Assembly (NCBI GenBank): GCA_041394945.1
Contig: JAWKHH010000003.1
Coordinates: 1,178,001-1,242,000 of the forward strand
Reading direction: 5' to 3'
From: Bryobacteraceae bacterium
GTDB lineage: Bacteria; Acidobacteriota; Terriglobia; Bryobacterales; Bryobacteraceae
Length of the DNA: 64,000 nucleotides
How positions within the stretch are numbered: position 1 is the first letter of the stretch; each line of letters starts with the position of its first letter. Shown here one piece after another: positions 1-9,116 of this stretch. The translations under genes were made by a program, and so were the position numbers. The notes under the pieces were generated by a model, which saw nothing but the letters and a program-made list of their open reading frames with translations, did not search any database and was not told the DNA's origin.

Positions 1-342
1 GTATAGGTGAGCGCGGAAGTTGTGATCGAGGCAGTAGTCCCAACCATACTCGGGGACTTCGAGGCCGCCTTGAACTAGTACGCCGGCGTTCGAGCAGAAC
101 AGATCGATGTGGCCGTGCCTCGCTGTGACGTGGGCGACAAGATCGCGAACCTCGGCCTCGTCGGCGATGTTGATCTCGTAGGGCTCACCGCCCGTTTCGG
201 CAGCAGCCTCGATGGCTTCGGCGATTCGGATGTCGGCGAGGATCAGTGCGCGGGGCTGTTCGAGGGCGAAGCGGCGGGCCATGGCGCGGCCGATACCGCG
301 GGCGGCCCCGGTGAGGACAACCACCTGATCGCGGAGCTGCAT
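1..342 (-). CDS. SDR-family oxidoreductase, N-terminal part (runs off the window)
   Basis: The reverse strand from an ATG at 342 reads 114 codons to the window edge. The product begins MQLRDQVVVLTGAARGIGRA, which contains the TGxxxGIG dinucleotide-binding motif of classical short-chain dehydrogenases. Further on it has a DI pair at the end of beta 2 and the NAG motif (CSNAGVL) of beta 4. The catalytic YxxxK would lie outside the window. The start is 3 bases after the sulfatase stop codon, so the two genes almost certainly form one transcript, sulfatase first. The NAD(P)-dependent oxidoreductase role follows from the family; the substrate cannot be told. Confidence 0.85.
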   Translation of the reverse strand, partial: MQLRDQVVVLTGAARGIGRAMARRFALEQPRALILADIRIAEAIEAAAETGGEPYEINIADEAEVRDLVAHVTARHGHIDLFCSNAGVLVQGGLEVPEYGWDYCLDHNFRAHLY

Positions 343-345
343 CGG

Positions 346-1794
346 CTAAACCGGATCCGTGGCAGGCTCGGCGCCGGTGAGGCCCTGGTCGGCGTTGGCC
401 GGATCGTAGGCGGGGTTGGGTTTCGGCATGGTGGCCTTCACGCGGCGACGCCATGCGCCGAGTTGGCGGGCGAGACGCGCGGCGATCTTCGGTTCCTTCT
501 TCACGAGGTTGCGCGTTTCACTGGGGTCGTCGCGGAGGTTGTAGAGTTCCGTGCGCGGACCTTCGTAGAACTCGATCAGCTTCCAGTCGCCGGCGCGGAC
601 GGCGCCTCCGGGTGCGCCGCCCTGGTTGCTGTAGTGCGGGTAGTGCCAGTAGAGTCCGTCGCGGGCGGGGGCCTTGCCGCCGCGGAGGAGTCCGGCGAGG
701 CTGAGTCCGTCGATCGCAGGAGGTATGGGCGGACGCCCGCCCGCGATTTCGACGAACGTGGGAAGGTAGTCGACGCTCGTGACCGGGTCTTCGATGACGC
801 GGCCGGGGAGCGTGACGCCGGGCCAGTGGACGATCAGGGGTTCGCGGATGCCGCCTTCGTAGAGGTGGCCCTTGCCGGCGCGGAGTGGAGCGTTGTCAGT
901 GACCGGGTTGTTCGAGCGGCCCTCGTAGCGGAGGCCGCCGTTATCGGAGGTGATGAAGATGGCCGTTTCGCCTTCGATCCCGAGGTCGCGAAGCTTGGCG
1001 CGGAGGCGGCCCACAGCGACGTCGAAGCTGTCGACCATGGCCGCATAGGTGGCGTTGGGGAATGTCTTGTCGCCGATCTTGGCCTTGTAGCGCGAGACCA
1101 CCTCCTGGCGCGCCTGAAGGGGGAGGTGGACGGTGTACTCCGGCAGGTAGAGGAAGAAGGGCTTGCGGTCTCGAGCGGAGTCTTCGATGAACTTCTCCGC
1201 CGCGCCGGTGAGTTTCTCGGTAAGCCAGTCATCCTTGGAGCCACCCTTCAGGTTCGGCATGTCGAACGGACCGAAGAAGGCGGGCGGCGAGCCGCGGTGG
1301 TAGCCCGCTATATTGACGTCGAAGCCTTGGCTTTCGGGCCAGAAACCTTCGCCGCCGAGATGCCACTTCCCGATGGAGGCGGAACGGTAGCCGAAAGGTT
1401 TCAAGGCTTCGGCGGCGCTGGCTTCGGCGTGCGGGAGTTGTTGTTCGAACTCAGGAACGAGGAGGCGGGAGGTTGGCCACTGTTTGCGGCCGGGGATCCA
1501 GTCCGTGAGGTGGAGACGGGCCGGGTACTTGCCGGTCATGATGGAGGCGCGCGTGGGCGAGCAGACCGGGCAGGCGGCGTAGGCGTTCGTGAAGCGGACC
1601 CCTTCGGCGGCAAGGTGATCGACGTTCGGGGTCTCGTGGAGGGTATTCCCGTAGCAGCCGAAATCGCGCCAGCCGAGATCGTCGAGGAGGAGGAAGATGA
1701 TGTTCGGCGGCTTTGCGGCGGGCGGCTGTGCGGTGGCGGCTCCGGCTCCGAGCGCCGATAGGAAGCCGCGGCGGGAGAGAGGTGATGCGGTCAC
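346..1794 (-). CDS. Sulfatase (arylsulfatase-type), exported
   Basis: A 482-residue protein of the alkaline-phosphatase/sulfatase superfamily. It starts with a twin-arginine-like leader (SRRGFLSALGAGAA). It then has the metal-binding DD pair (D38, D39) and the sulfatase signature CSPTR (Cys78, Arg82). In this family that Cys is converted to formylglycine, the catalytic nucleophile. GKWHLGG supplies the conserved Lys/His, and TSDNGG supplies a late Asp/Asn metal site. It probably removes sulfate esters from polysaccharides or similar substrates outside the cytoplasm. It is co-transcribed with the downstream SDR gene. The formylglycine-generating-enzyme-like domain at 50.1-50.8 kb is DGR-diversified and is unlikely to be its maturase. 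Confidence 0.93.
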   Translation of the reverse strand: MTASPLSRRGFLSALGAGAATAQPPAAKPPNIIFLLLDDLGWRDFGCYGNTLHETPNVDHLAAEGVRFTNAYAACPVCSPTRASIMTGKYPARLHLTDWIPGRKQWPTSRLLVPEFEQQLPHAEASAAEALKPFGYRSASIGKWHLGGEGFWPESQGFDVNIAGYHRGSPPAFFGPFDMPNLKGGSKDDWLTEKLTGAAEKFIEDSARDRKPFFLYLPEYTVHLPLQARQEVVSRYKAKIGDKTFPNATYAAMVDSFDVAVGRLRAKLRDLGIEGETAIFITSDNGGLRYEGRSNNPVTDNAPLRAGKGHLYEGGIREPLIVHWPGVTLPGRVIEDPVTSVDYLPTFVEIAGGRPPIPPAIDGLSLAGLLRGGKAPARDGLYWHYPHYSNQGGAPGGAVRAGDWKLIEFYEGPRTELYNLRDDPSETRNLVKKEPKIAARLARQLGAWRRRVKATMPKPNPAYDPANADQGLTGAEPATDPV

Positions 1795-1842
1795 CCTAAC
1801 AGGAATACCGCATCGGGCCTCTCCGCGCGCGCGGGCTTTTGG

Positions 1843-2787
1843 CTAACGGCTTTCCGTTTCGGACGGGTTGTCGTCGCCGGCCTGAGTGATGCCGACCGCC
1901 GTGCCAGTGGCGGCGGCCGCGACGATCACGCCGGCGACCACGGCGTGGCCTCCGAGGACCCCGCCGGCCGTCGCGGCCCCGGCGGCAGCACCACCGGCGG
2001 CAGCACCGCCAGCCGCGGCGCCACCGGCGGCAGCGCCCCCAGCGATCGCGCCCGCCGGAAGCGAGCAGCGGCGATCAAGGTCTTTGAGTTGACCCACCTG
2101 AATCAGTTGCGAAGCGTTGCCAGCCGGCTTGGCGCCCGGAACCTGCGCACCCATGACTTCCACCTTGTGGCCGGCGTACTTCTCGACGTGGCCGCCCTTC
2201 AACTGGACCGTCACGCTGGCCGTTTCATCAGTGAGAAAGTAGTTATTCTCGGTCTTGACCACGCAGCCGGTGAGTTTCGACGGCGCCGAAGCTCCGCCGG
2301 TGGAGGACGGTTCGAACTCGAGGGCGTTGCCGGCCCGCAGCGACGCGAGAAGCACGCCGTTGGCCGCCGTTACACGGAAGCTGCCGGTGAGAGCCGCTAC
2401 CTGCACCCGGTTGTTCGCGCTGACCGTGACTCGCCCGGAGGCCGAGGAGTCATCGGCGAGAATGTGGAGGGTCTTCGCCTCCAACCCGAACTGCCCGACG
2501 TTGACGAACTGGCTCGAACCGCGCTCCAGCACCATCCGATCGCGGAACACCCGCCCGCGGCTGTCGGTTCCCATCGACATCTTCACGCCGCCCACGAGAC
2601 GCAGTTCGCTCGACGTGCGGCTGGTTTCAATCGTCGACCCCTCGAGCAGCGTCCCATTGCCGATCACCGGCGCGCTGTCGAGCTTGAAGCTACCCTTGGC
2701 CGTCGCGACACCGATGACAGGTGCGGCAGCCGACCCGACCGCTAGATTCAACGTCAGCAGTAGGGCACATAGGATCTGCAAATTCAT
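1843..2787 (-). CDS. Secreted FecR-like protein with Gly/Ala repeat tail
   Basis: A 314-residue protein with a clear signal peptide ending near GSAAAP. The middle (about residues 25-170) has the pattern of FecR-type beta-rich domains: a short gene-specific segment, a 'GTxLxxGxxIETxxxSSELRL' run, and then paired beta strands. The C-terminal third holds four near-identical five-residue Gly/Ala units and then a hydrophobic stretch (VVAGVIVAAAATGTAVG) that could insert in a membrane. The last residues are charged (GDDNPSETESR). The function is unknown; similar proteins in acidobacteria are annotated only as FecR-domain proteins. It is divergent from the TPR gene across a 248-bp intergenic region. 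Confidence 0.75.
   Translation of the reverse strand: MNLQILCALLLTLNLAVGSAAAPVIGVATAKGSFKLDSAPVIGNGTLLEGSTIETSRTSSELRLVGGVKMSMGTDSRGRVFRDRMVLERGSSQFVNVGQFGLEAKTLHILADDSSASGRVTVSANNRVQVAALTGSFRVTAANGVLLASLRAGNALEFEPSSTGGASAPSKLTGCVVKTENNYFLTDETASVTVQLKGGHVEKYAGHKVEVMGAQVPGAKPAGNASQLIQVGQLKDLDRRCSLPAGAIAGGAAAGGAAAGGAAAGGAAAGAATAGGVLGGHAVVAGVIVAAAATGTAVGITQAGDDNPSETESR
1979..2038. repeat. Four 15-bp tandem repeats inside the FecR-like gene
   Basis: Four consecutive 15-bp units (1979-1993, 1994-2008, 2009-2023, 2024-2038), based on ccggcggcagcacca, encode a repeated five-residue GGAAA block on the reverse strand. The units differ mostly at third codon positions. A repeat of this kind can change copy number by slippage without shifting the frame. 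Confidence 0.8.
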
Positions 2788-2926
2788 CCGATAAAGCTCC
2801 TTCGTTCCCGCCGCGTCTGGACGGTACGTGGTTGGTTTCCGCTTATGCCGGCACAGGCAGGCTGTTGCGGCTGTTTCGCTTCGTGGGCGCCGCCCGCCGA
2901 AGTGCCGTAGGGTAAGTGGTGGTTAG

Positions 2927-2945
2927 GGCGTGTTGATATCACGCC
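2927..2945. promoter_or_regulatory. Inverted repeat in a divergent promoter region
   Basis: Perfect 6-bp arms GGCGTG and CACGCC are separated by TTGATAT. The site lies between the divergent FecR-like and TPR genes, 90 bp before the TPR start. It could be an operator or a small hairpin; only the symmetry is seen. Confidence 0.35.
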
Positions 2946-3035
2946 ATCTCCCCCTCAATTCATCGGCGCCGCGGATGGGAGTTGTAGGTGACGATTTGGT
3001 GAGAAAAATCCGGGTGTATCGGCCCTATAGACAGT

Positions 3036-4226
3036 GTGGAGATAAGGATTCCGACCCGATCCCTGTTGCGATTCGTAGTAGTCCCGGTGCTAGCCCTCGG
3101 CTTGTCCCTCTCCGCCACTCTCACCCTCGCCGATACCCTCGTCCGCTTCGGCCGGCTTGACGACGCCATCCGCCTCACTCCCTGGAACGTCAACTACCGT
3201 CTCCTGCGCGCCACCCCGGCCGATCTCGAAGCGGCCCGCCGGATCGCCCCGGACCGCTCCGCCGTTTGGATCGCACTCGGCCTCGAACGCGAGACCGCCG
3301 GCGACAACGCCGCGGCGGAACGCCATCTGCTTCGCGCCGCCTCGCTCGACGCCACTTTCGCGCCGTCCTGGTCGCTGATGAATTTCTACTTTCGCCGCGG
3401 ACGCTCGGGGGATTTCTGGAAATGGGCGGCCAAGGGCGTCCGGCTCACCGAGGGTGACGTCACGGGCGTCTACCGGCTGGCGGTCGCCGAAGGCGGCGCC
3501 GACGCGGCATGGAATCGGCTTGCGCCGTTCCGCCCCGACGCGCAGAGGCAGTTCGTCGATCTTGCGCTGCAACTCGACCCGGCGCCGACGGCCGGCTACA
3601 GCGCGGGGGAAGCGCTCGCCCGCGCCGGACGCGCCAAGGACCGGGAAGCGCTGCTCTCGTTGTGCGAGCGCGCTATCGCCGCAGGCTACCCCGCTCGGGC
3701 CACCGGCGTGTGGAACGCCATGGCGGCGGCCGGCTTGCACCGCCTCGGAATGCTCGACCCGGAGAGCGGGCGCGTGCTGACGAATGGCGGCTTTCGCGAA
3801 GCACCGTCTGGCACGGGCTTCGACTGGCGTCTTCCGGACCGTCGTGGCGCGTCCTTGCATCCCTCGGCGAGCGGCCTGAGCATCGAACTGACGGGCATGG
3901 AGAGCGGACCGGCGGTCCTGCTGCGGCAGGTGCTGCCGGCGATTCCTGGCGCGCGATACCGGCTCGAGGGGCGATTCCGCGCTGTACGGGGCAGCGCTGC
4001 CGAAGGCTTATGGTGGCGGGCCGGCGGGGTGGAATGGGAGCTCGGCGAAGGACCCCGGGAGTTCGCGGCGCCGGGGCCAGGATCGCCAACGGTGGTGGAG
4101 TTGATCCTGCGCCGCAAACAAGGCCGGCCGAATCCGGAGGGCGCAATCGTGCTCGAATCGGTGACCGTGGAGTCGGCCGGACGATCCGTTCTGGTCACTG
4201 GACTGCAGGAAGGCAAGGAGAGGTGA
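3036..4226 (+). CDS. Secreted/anchored TPR protein with C-terminal beta domain
   Basis: A 396-residue protein read from a GTG at 3036. The N-terminus is a membrane-targeting segment (FVVVPVLALGLSLSATLTLA). Residues about 60-150 contain helix pairs spaced like tetratricopeptide repeats (for example SAVWIALGLERETAGDNAAAERHLLRA, with motif residues at W, LG, A and A). The last 140 residues are beta-rich with alternating hydrophobics (GARYRLEGRFRAV, AIVLESVTVES). They resemble the jelly-roll tail found on exosortase-region or O-antigen-related TPR proteins. The stop is 4 bases before the cytochrome gene, so the pair is likely one operon. The start is the least certain point, because no strong ribosome-binding site precedes the GTG. 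Confidence 0.7.
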   Translation: MEIRIPTRSLLRFVVVPVLALGLSLSATLTLADTLVRFGRLDDAIRLTPWNVNYRLLRATPADLEAARRIAPDRSAVWIALGLERETAGDNAAAERHLLRAASLDATFAPSWSLMNFYFRRGRSGDFWKWAAKGVRLTEGDVTGVYRLAVAEGGADAAWNRLAPFRPDAQRQFVDLALQLDPAPTAGYSAGEALARAGRAKDREALLSLCERAIAAGYPARATGVWNAMAAAGLHRLGMLDPESGRVLTNGGFREAPSGTGFDWRLPDRRGASLHPSASGLSIELTGMESGPAVLLRQVLPAIPGARYRLEGRFRAVRGSAAEGLWWRAGGVEWELGEGPREFAAPGPGSPTVVELILRRKQGRPNPEGAIVLESVTVESAGRSVLVTGLQEGKER

Positions 4227-4230
4227 TCAA

Positions 4231-4734
4231 ATGCGCTACACGGTGTTGCTCATTCCCACGCTTCTTCTGGCGCAAGCCGGCGATCCCCCGGCGGCGGCGA
4301 AGCGTGGCCGTGAGTTTTTCTTCGACAAGGGGCCGAAGTGCGCCACGTGCCACATGGCTGAAGGCAAGGGAAACAAGGTTGGTCCGGATCTCGCCCGAAT
4401 CGCGCGGGTGAGCCCGAAGGGGCTGAAGGTGGCGATTCTTTCTACGGTGACCGAGTACGTGGTGACAGCGAAACTCAAGTCCGGCGAATCATTTCCAGCG
4501 ATGCGCGTGGAACAGGCCGGCGACACGATCAAGCTCTGGGACCTCTCGAAGCACCCGCCCGAGGCTCGCGAGATGCCGGCTTCGGACTTGGCTTCGTACG
4601 GTGGGAACTCGACCTGGAAGCATCCGCCGACCTCGGCCGGGCTGAGCGCGGCCGACCTGGCCGACATCATGTCCTACATGCGCTGGGCCGCCTACGGCGA
4701 CCGGAAAGGCGTCACGGCGGAAGAAGTCGAATGA
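4231..4734 (+). CDS. Single-heme c-type cytochrome, exported
   Basis: A 167-residue protein with a short signal peptide (MRYTVLLIPTLLLAQAG) and one heme c attachment motif CATCH (Cys37, Cys40, His41). The following sequence (EGKGNKVGPDLARIA) matches the c-domain pattern common in acidobacterial and planctomycete membrane-bound dehydrogenase fusions. The middle section (VVTAKLKSGESFPAMRVEQAGDTIKLWDL) resembles the 'heme-binding domain' family in which a small beta unit follows CxxCH. Likely a periplasmic electron carrier. A good ribosome-binding site (aaggagagg) sits just upstream, and the gene follows the TPR gene with a 4-bp gap. Confidence 0.9.
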   Translation: MRYTVLLIPTLLLAQAGDPPAAAKRGREFFFDKGPKCATCHMAEGKGNKVGPDLARIARVSPKGLKVAILSTVTEYVVTAKLKSGESFPAMRVEQAGDTIKLWDLSKHPPEAREMPASDLASYGGNSTWKHPPTSAGLSAADLADIMSYMRWAAYGDRKGVTAEEVE

Positions 4735-4775
4735 CGCGCGGGATTTGACGCAACCGATAGAGCCGTATAGCGCGT

Positions 4776-5315
4776 TTACTTCTTCTTCGAACCCGCGCCG
4801 CCCATCTTGCCGACGAGTTCGGTGACTTCGGCCAGCACGGGTTCGAGCGATTCGAAGTACTTCTCCTGGCCGGCCCCGTAGACGTGGTGATACTGGATCC
4901 AGCCCTTTTCGTCGATCACGAACAGGTGCGGCAGGGTGACTTCGGTGGTCTTGGGCGTCGCTTTGAGGTAAGAGCCGGTCACTTGGCTGCAGTCGAACAA
5001 CATGGGAGTTTTCACGTTGTTGCGGGCGACGAACTGGCGGACGGTGTCCTGATTGTCGGGCACGGTCGCGATGGTGAGGATGGTGACTTTCGTGGGGAAC
5101 TTCTGGCGGATGGTTTCGAAGATCTTCGCTGAGCTGTTGCATGCGGGGCACGAGGTCTGGATGATCTCGAGGAGCACGATCTTGCCGCGATAGTCGTAAA
5201 GGTCGTGGTAGTTGAAGTCGAGGTCGGGGAGGGCGAAGCCGGGAGCGCGGCGGTTGGCCAGCGGGTCGGCGGCATAGGCTATCGTGGCAAGAAGCAGAAA
5301 ACTCAATACACGCAT
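4776..5315 (-). CDS. TlpA/ResA-like thioredoxin-fold protein, exported
   Basis: A 179-residue protein with a signal peptide (SFLLLATIAYAA) and an AhpC/TSA-redoxin core. That core has the segment YRGKIVLLEIIQTSCPAC, with a CPAC redox pair at Cys56 and Cys59, and the cis-Pro region TLPHLFVIDEKG. The length and signal peptide fit periplasmic thiol-disulfide proteins such as ResA or TlpA, which keep apocytochrome cysteines reduced. The gene is convergent with the cytochrome c gene next door, which fits that role, although co-regulation is not shown. The C-terminus is a short Lys-rich tail. Confidence 0.88.
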   Translation of the reverse strand: MRVLSFLLLATIAYAADPLANRRAPGFALPDLDFNYHDLYDYRGKIVLLEIIQTSCPACNSSAKIFETIRQKFPTKVTILTIATVPDNQDTVRQFVARNNVKTPMLFDCSQVTGSYLKATPKTTEVTLPHLFVIDEKGWIQYHHVYGAGQEKYFESLEPVLAEVTELVGKMGGAGSKKK

Positions 5316-5335
5316 TTCATCGTTCAGCGTAGCAG

Positions 5336-6085
5336 ATGTTGCCCTACTTCAATCCCGGGCGGGGATGGTTCCCGGCACTCGTCGCGGCGGGTGTCGTGGT
5401 GGGAATCGGCGTGTCCGTCAGGCGGGCGCGCGGGGCAGGGCTCAACCGCGCGGAGATGGTGAATTTTCTATGGGCGCTGCTGCTGGGGGGAGGCCTGGGC
5501 GCGGGGTTCGGCAAGGCGCTGTATGAGCCGGATCTGATCCGCTCCGATCCGACGCTGGTCTACCGGTACTTTTTCGGCATCTCGTCGTTCGGGGGAATCC
5601 TCGGAGGGCTGGCGGCGTCGGCGGTTTACGCCCAATGGCGCGGCATTTCATGGAGCGCGTATGCGGACGCGGCGGCCTTCGCGTTTCCGTTCGGCTGGAC
5701 CTTCGGGCGGCTGGGATGCGCTCTGGTTCACGACCACCCTGGGATCGAAAGCGCCGGTTGGCTCGCGGTGGCATATCCGGCCGGATCGCGGTATGATCTC
5801 GGTTTACTTGAGCTTCTGTTCACGCTTCTGCTGGCGGCTGTCTGGCTGTTTTGGGTGCGGCCGGGGACAGCGCCGGCGGGGTTGGGGACGGGGGTGCTGC
5901 TGGCTGCCTACGGGCTGTTCCGCTTCGCCATCGATCCTCTGCACATTGACCCGCCGCGATACGGCGGCATCAGCGTCGACCAGGCAGCGGGCGGCCTGAC
6001 GTTTCTGATCGGCGCAACAATCATCGCCCGCACTCGCATGCGTCCATCCGGGCGGCCGCCAGACTCGGCGCCCCGAGGAGAATAA
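5336..6085 (+). CDS. Lgt-like integral membrane protein with altered active-site motifs
   Basis: A 249-residue polytopic membrane protein whose topology and central motifs align with prolipoprotein diacylglyceryl transferase: SFGGILGGL (residues 84-92) and GWTFGRLGCALVHDHPG (120-136). Canonical Lgt has HGGxLG and GRxGNFxN. Here the His is Phe85 and the Asn is Cys128, so two residues thought essential in Lgt are missing. It may therefore be a paralogue with another lipid or sugar substrate rather than the housekeeping Lgt. It sits 1 base upstream of a very large exported protein, so the two are probably translated together. Confidence 0.7.
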   Translation: MLPYFNPGRGWFPALVAAGVVVGIGVSVRRARGAGLNRAEMVNFLWALLLGGGLGAGFGKALYEPDLIRSDPTLVYRYFFGISSFGGILGGLAASAVYAQWRGISWSAYADAAAFAFPFGWTFGRLGCALVHDHPGIESAGWLAVAYPAGSRYDLGLLELLFTLLLAAVWLFWVRPGTAPAGLGTGVLLAAYGLFRFAIDPLHIDPPRYGGISVDQAAGGLTFLIGATIIARTRMRPSGRPPDSAPRGE

Positions 6086-6086
6086 G

Positions 6087-9000
6087 ATGGCTTCTGGCAT
6101 TCCGGCGCGAGTTTCTCCGCGCCTCCGGCTTTCCCTGCTCACTGCTACCTGCGTAATCCTGCTGACCGGACAAACCGGCTGCCCGTGCTCGCTGCTCGAG
6201 CTGATTACCGGGTTCTCCGCGTGCACGTTCATCGGCTGCGCCGGCAACCCGGACGGCGGCGGCCAACCGATCTCGCCGGGCCTCGGCGCGGTGGTTTTCG
6301 AACCGAACGCCGGCCAGGCGGCCGCGGACTATCAGTTCCTCGCGCGCGCCGGCGGCGGCCACGTGTTTCTCTCCGATGCCGAGGTGGCGTTGTCCGTGGA
6401 CCGGTCCGTGGTGCGCATCGGTTACTCCGGCGCCACGGCTCGCCCGGTTCCGGAGCCGGAGGAGCCGCTCTCCGGACGGGTGAACTACCTGCTCGGCCGC
6501 GATCCGGCAGGCTGGATTCGCGATCTCCCCACTTATGCGCGCGTGCGCTACCGCGGCGTGTATCCCGGCATCGACGTTGTCTACTACGGGCAGGACGGCG
6601 TGCTCGAGCACGATTTCGTGGTCGGGCCCGGCGCGGATCCGGCGCGGATTCGCATGCGTCTCGACACCGGAGAGCGGACCGCCGCGCCCCGCCTGAACGA
6701 AGATGGCGATCTGGTGCTGCTGGCGGATGGCCGCGAAATCGTCTGGCGGAAGCCGGTGCTCTATCAGGAGGTGAATGGACTTCGGCGGCGTGTCGAGGGG
6801 CGCTACCGGGTTGAGGATACCGGCATCGGTTTCGAGACCGGCGTGTACGACCCGTCCCGGCCGCTCGTGATCGATCCCGTGATCAGTTACTCCACTTACC
6901 TCGGCCGCGGCGGCAACGACACGGCTTCGCGCATTGCTGTGGATGCCAATTCGAACGTCTATGTCAGCGGACTCACCAACAGTGAACAATACCCGGTCAC
7001 CCCTGGCTTTCCGGTGGGCGCGCGCGGAAGCGCCATCAGCGGGAACGTGATCGTCTCGAAACTGAACGCGGCCGGAACGGACCTCGTCTGGTCCACGCAC
7101 ATCGGCGGCGTGAACTTCGACTGGAGTCCGGCGCTCACTGTCGACCCGAACGGCAATGTTTTCATCACGGGCGCCACGTCGAGCGCTGACTTCCCGGTGA
7201 CGGAGGGCGTCGTCCAGCCGCTCTACAACCACATCCAGCAGCCGAACTCGCCGCCGCCGGCGAACCAGGGCGATTGCTTCGTCGCCAAGCTCAGCCAGGG
7301 CGGCAGCGGCTTCGTGTGGTCCACCTATCTCGGCGCATCGGGAGTGGATATCTGCTCGGCGATCGCCGTGGATACGAGCGGCAGCCCGTACGTGGCCGGG
7401 ATGACAACATCGCCGTTGTTCCCTACCACCGAGGGTTCGCTGCAGCGGAGTTACCGGGGCGGCCGCGATACCCACAATGTGTTCCGCCTCGCCGACGGAT
7501 TCGTGGCGAAGCTGAAGGCCGACGCCACGGCGATCGAATGGGCGACGTATCTCGGCGGCACTTACGAAGACGCGGCCACGGCGATCGCGCTCGACAAGGA
7601 TCGCAACGTGTACGTCGCTGGGTTTACGAATTCGGTGTTCGGGTTCCCCGTTTCGGCCGGCGCGCCCCAGCCGCGGTTCGCCGGAAGCGGCGGGAACGTC
7701 GACCTTCCCCTCGGTGACGGGTTCGTGGTGAAGATCAACGCCGCCGGCACTGGCCTGGTTTGGGGCACGCTGATCGGCGGACGCCGCGACGACGCTGTGT
7801 TCGGGCTCGCCGTGGACGGGCAGGGAGCCGCCTACGTCACCGGCAGCACGATGTCCCAGGATTTCCCGGTGACGGCGGTTGCGCGGCAGGCAAGCTATCG
7901 CGGCGAAGGTGGGGTGGTGCGGTTGTTTTCGGGCGACGCCTTTGCCGCGAAGGTGGCTCCGGCCGGGGACAAGTTCGAGTATGTGACGTACCTGGGCGGA
8001 ACGCGCGACGACCGCGGCATTGGCATCGCCTCCGCCGCCGACGGCTCGGTCTGGATAACCGGGAATACCCTCTCGAATGACTTCCCTACCTCCGGCGACG
8101 CCGCGCAGAAGCAGTACGCCGGCGACTCCGAGCAGGAGATCCAGTCGATGGGCGATGCCTTCGTCCTGCAATTGAACCCGGCTGGCCAGGTGCTGACCTA
8201 CTCGACCTACCTGGGCGGGTCGGCGAACGACTACGGCGTCGGCGTGGCGATCGGGCCTGCCGGATCGGTTTATGTTTCAGGCGGGACCTCGTCGATAGAC
8301 TTTCCGACAACGCCAGGCGCGTATCAGACCGTGTTCGGAACGGCATCGCAGCAGTTGCGGCCCTTCGGCGACGCGTTCATCGCCAAGATCGGCGATGGTC
8401 CGCCGCCACCGCCGGCCGAGCCGGACCCGGCAATTTCACGCGTCGGCAACGCCGCCAGCTACGAGAGCGGCGTCCTGTCACCGGGCGAGGTTGTGGTGAT
8501 CGAGGGGACCCGGCTCGGTCCGGCGGAACTGGCCGGGGCGGCACTGGCGACGTCGTCGTCGGGCACGCAGGTCCTGTTCGACGGCGTCGCGGCGCCGCTG
8601 ATCTACGTTTCGGACAAACAAACGAGCGCCATCGTGCCGTACGCCGTGTCGCGGCGGACGACCACCGAGGTCATCGTCGAGTACCAGGGCAAACGCTCGG
8701 CGGGAGTACGCGTGCCGGTTGTGGCCACGGTTCCGGGGCTGTTTTCCGCGAACGCCTCCGGAAGGGGTCAGGCCGCCGCGCTCAACCAGGACAATTCGTA
8801 CAACAGCGCGGCGAATCCGCTGGGCGCCGGGCAGATCATTGTTCTCTTCGGGACGGGCGAGGGCTTGACGGATCCGGACGGCGTCGACGGGCGGATCGCC
8901 TCGGATCCACTTCCCAAGCCGCGGCTGCCGGTCGGTGTGGTGATCGGCGGGCTGAACGCTGAGGTGGTGTATGCGGGCGCGGCGCCGGGCTTGGTGGCGG

Positions 9001-9116
9001 GCGTGATCCAGGTGAACGCGCGGGTGCCGTCGGGGCTGGCCGCCGGAGACCGGGCCGTGGTGCTGCGCGTGGGCCAGGCGGCGAGTCAGTCGGGGTTGAC
9101 GATCGCGGTACGGTAA
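6087..9116 (+). CDS. SBBP-repeat beta-propeller protein with Solibacter C-terminal domain
   Basis: A 1009-residue exported protein. An N-terminal signal segment (LSLLTATCVILLTG) is followed by an N-terminal domain (VVFEPNAGQAAADYQF to about residue 250) of the type that precedes SBBP repeats. Next come about eight SBBP beta-propeller repeats (each with STYLGG..D.A..IAVD..GNVYV.G.T.S.DFP) up to about residue 770. The TIGR03437 domain (about 781-1009) begins ISRVGNAASYESGVLSPGEVV and ends in a valine/arginine strand. The architecture is characteristic of Solibacter relatives; it is probably a cell-surface or extracellular binding protein. It is encoded directly after the Lgt-like gene. Confidence 0.92.
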   Translation: MASGIPARVSPRLRLSLLTATCVILLTGQTGCPCSLLELITGFSACTFIGCAGNPDGGGQPISPGLGAVVFEPNAGQAAADYQFLARAGGGHVFLSDAEVALSVDRSVVRIGYSGATARPVPEPEEPLSGRVNYLLGRDPAGWIRDLPTYARVRYRGVYPGIDVVYYGQDGVLEHDFVVGPGADPARIRMRLDTGERTAAPRLNEDGDLVLLADGREIVWRKPVLYQEVNGLRRRVEGRYRVEDTGIGFETGVYDPSRPLVIDPVISYSTYLGRGGNDTASRIAVDANSNVYVSGLTNSEQYPVTPGFPVGARGSAISGNVIVSKLNAAGTDLVWSTHIGGVNFDWSPALTVDPNGNVFITGATSSADFPVTEGVVQPLYNHIQQPNSPPPANQGDCFVAKLSQGGSGFVWSTYLGASGVDICSAIAVDTSGSPYVAGMTTSPLFPTTEGSLQRSYRGGRDTHNVFRLADGFVAKLKADATAIEWATYLGGTYEDAATAIALDKDRNVYVAGFTNSVFGFPVSAGAPQPRFAGSGGNVDLPLGDGFVVKINAAGTGLVWGTLIGGRRDDAVFGLAVDGQGAAYVTGSTMSQDFPVTAVARQASYRGEGGVVRLFSGDAFAAKVAPAGDKFEYVTYLGGTRDDRGIGIASAADGSVWITGNTLSNDFPTSGDAAQKQYAGDSEQEIQSMGDAFVLQLNPAGQVLTYSTYLGGSANDYGVGVAIGPAGSVYVSGGTSSIDFPTTPGAYQTVFGTASQQLRPFGDAFIAKIGDGPPPPPAEPDPAISRVGNAASYESGVLSPGEVVVIEGTRLGPAELAGAALATSSSGTQVLFDGVAAPLIYVSDKQTSAIVPYAVSRRTTTEVIVEYQGKRSAGVRVPVVATVPGLFSANASGRGQAAALNQDNSYNSAANPLGAGQIIVLFGTGEGLTDPDGVDGRIASDPLPKPRLPVGVVIGGLNAEVVYAGAAPGLVAGVIQVNARVPSGLAAGDRAVVLRVGQAASQSGLTIAVR

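Noticed and set aside
6021..8171. A 716-codon reverse-strand frame opposite the SBBP protein
   Set aside because: Its His/Arg/Val-rich sequence without motifs mirrors the repeats of the real gene on the other strand.
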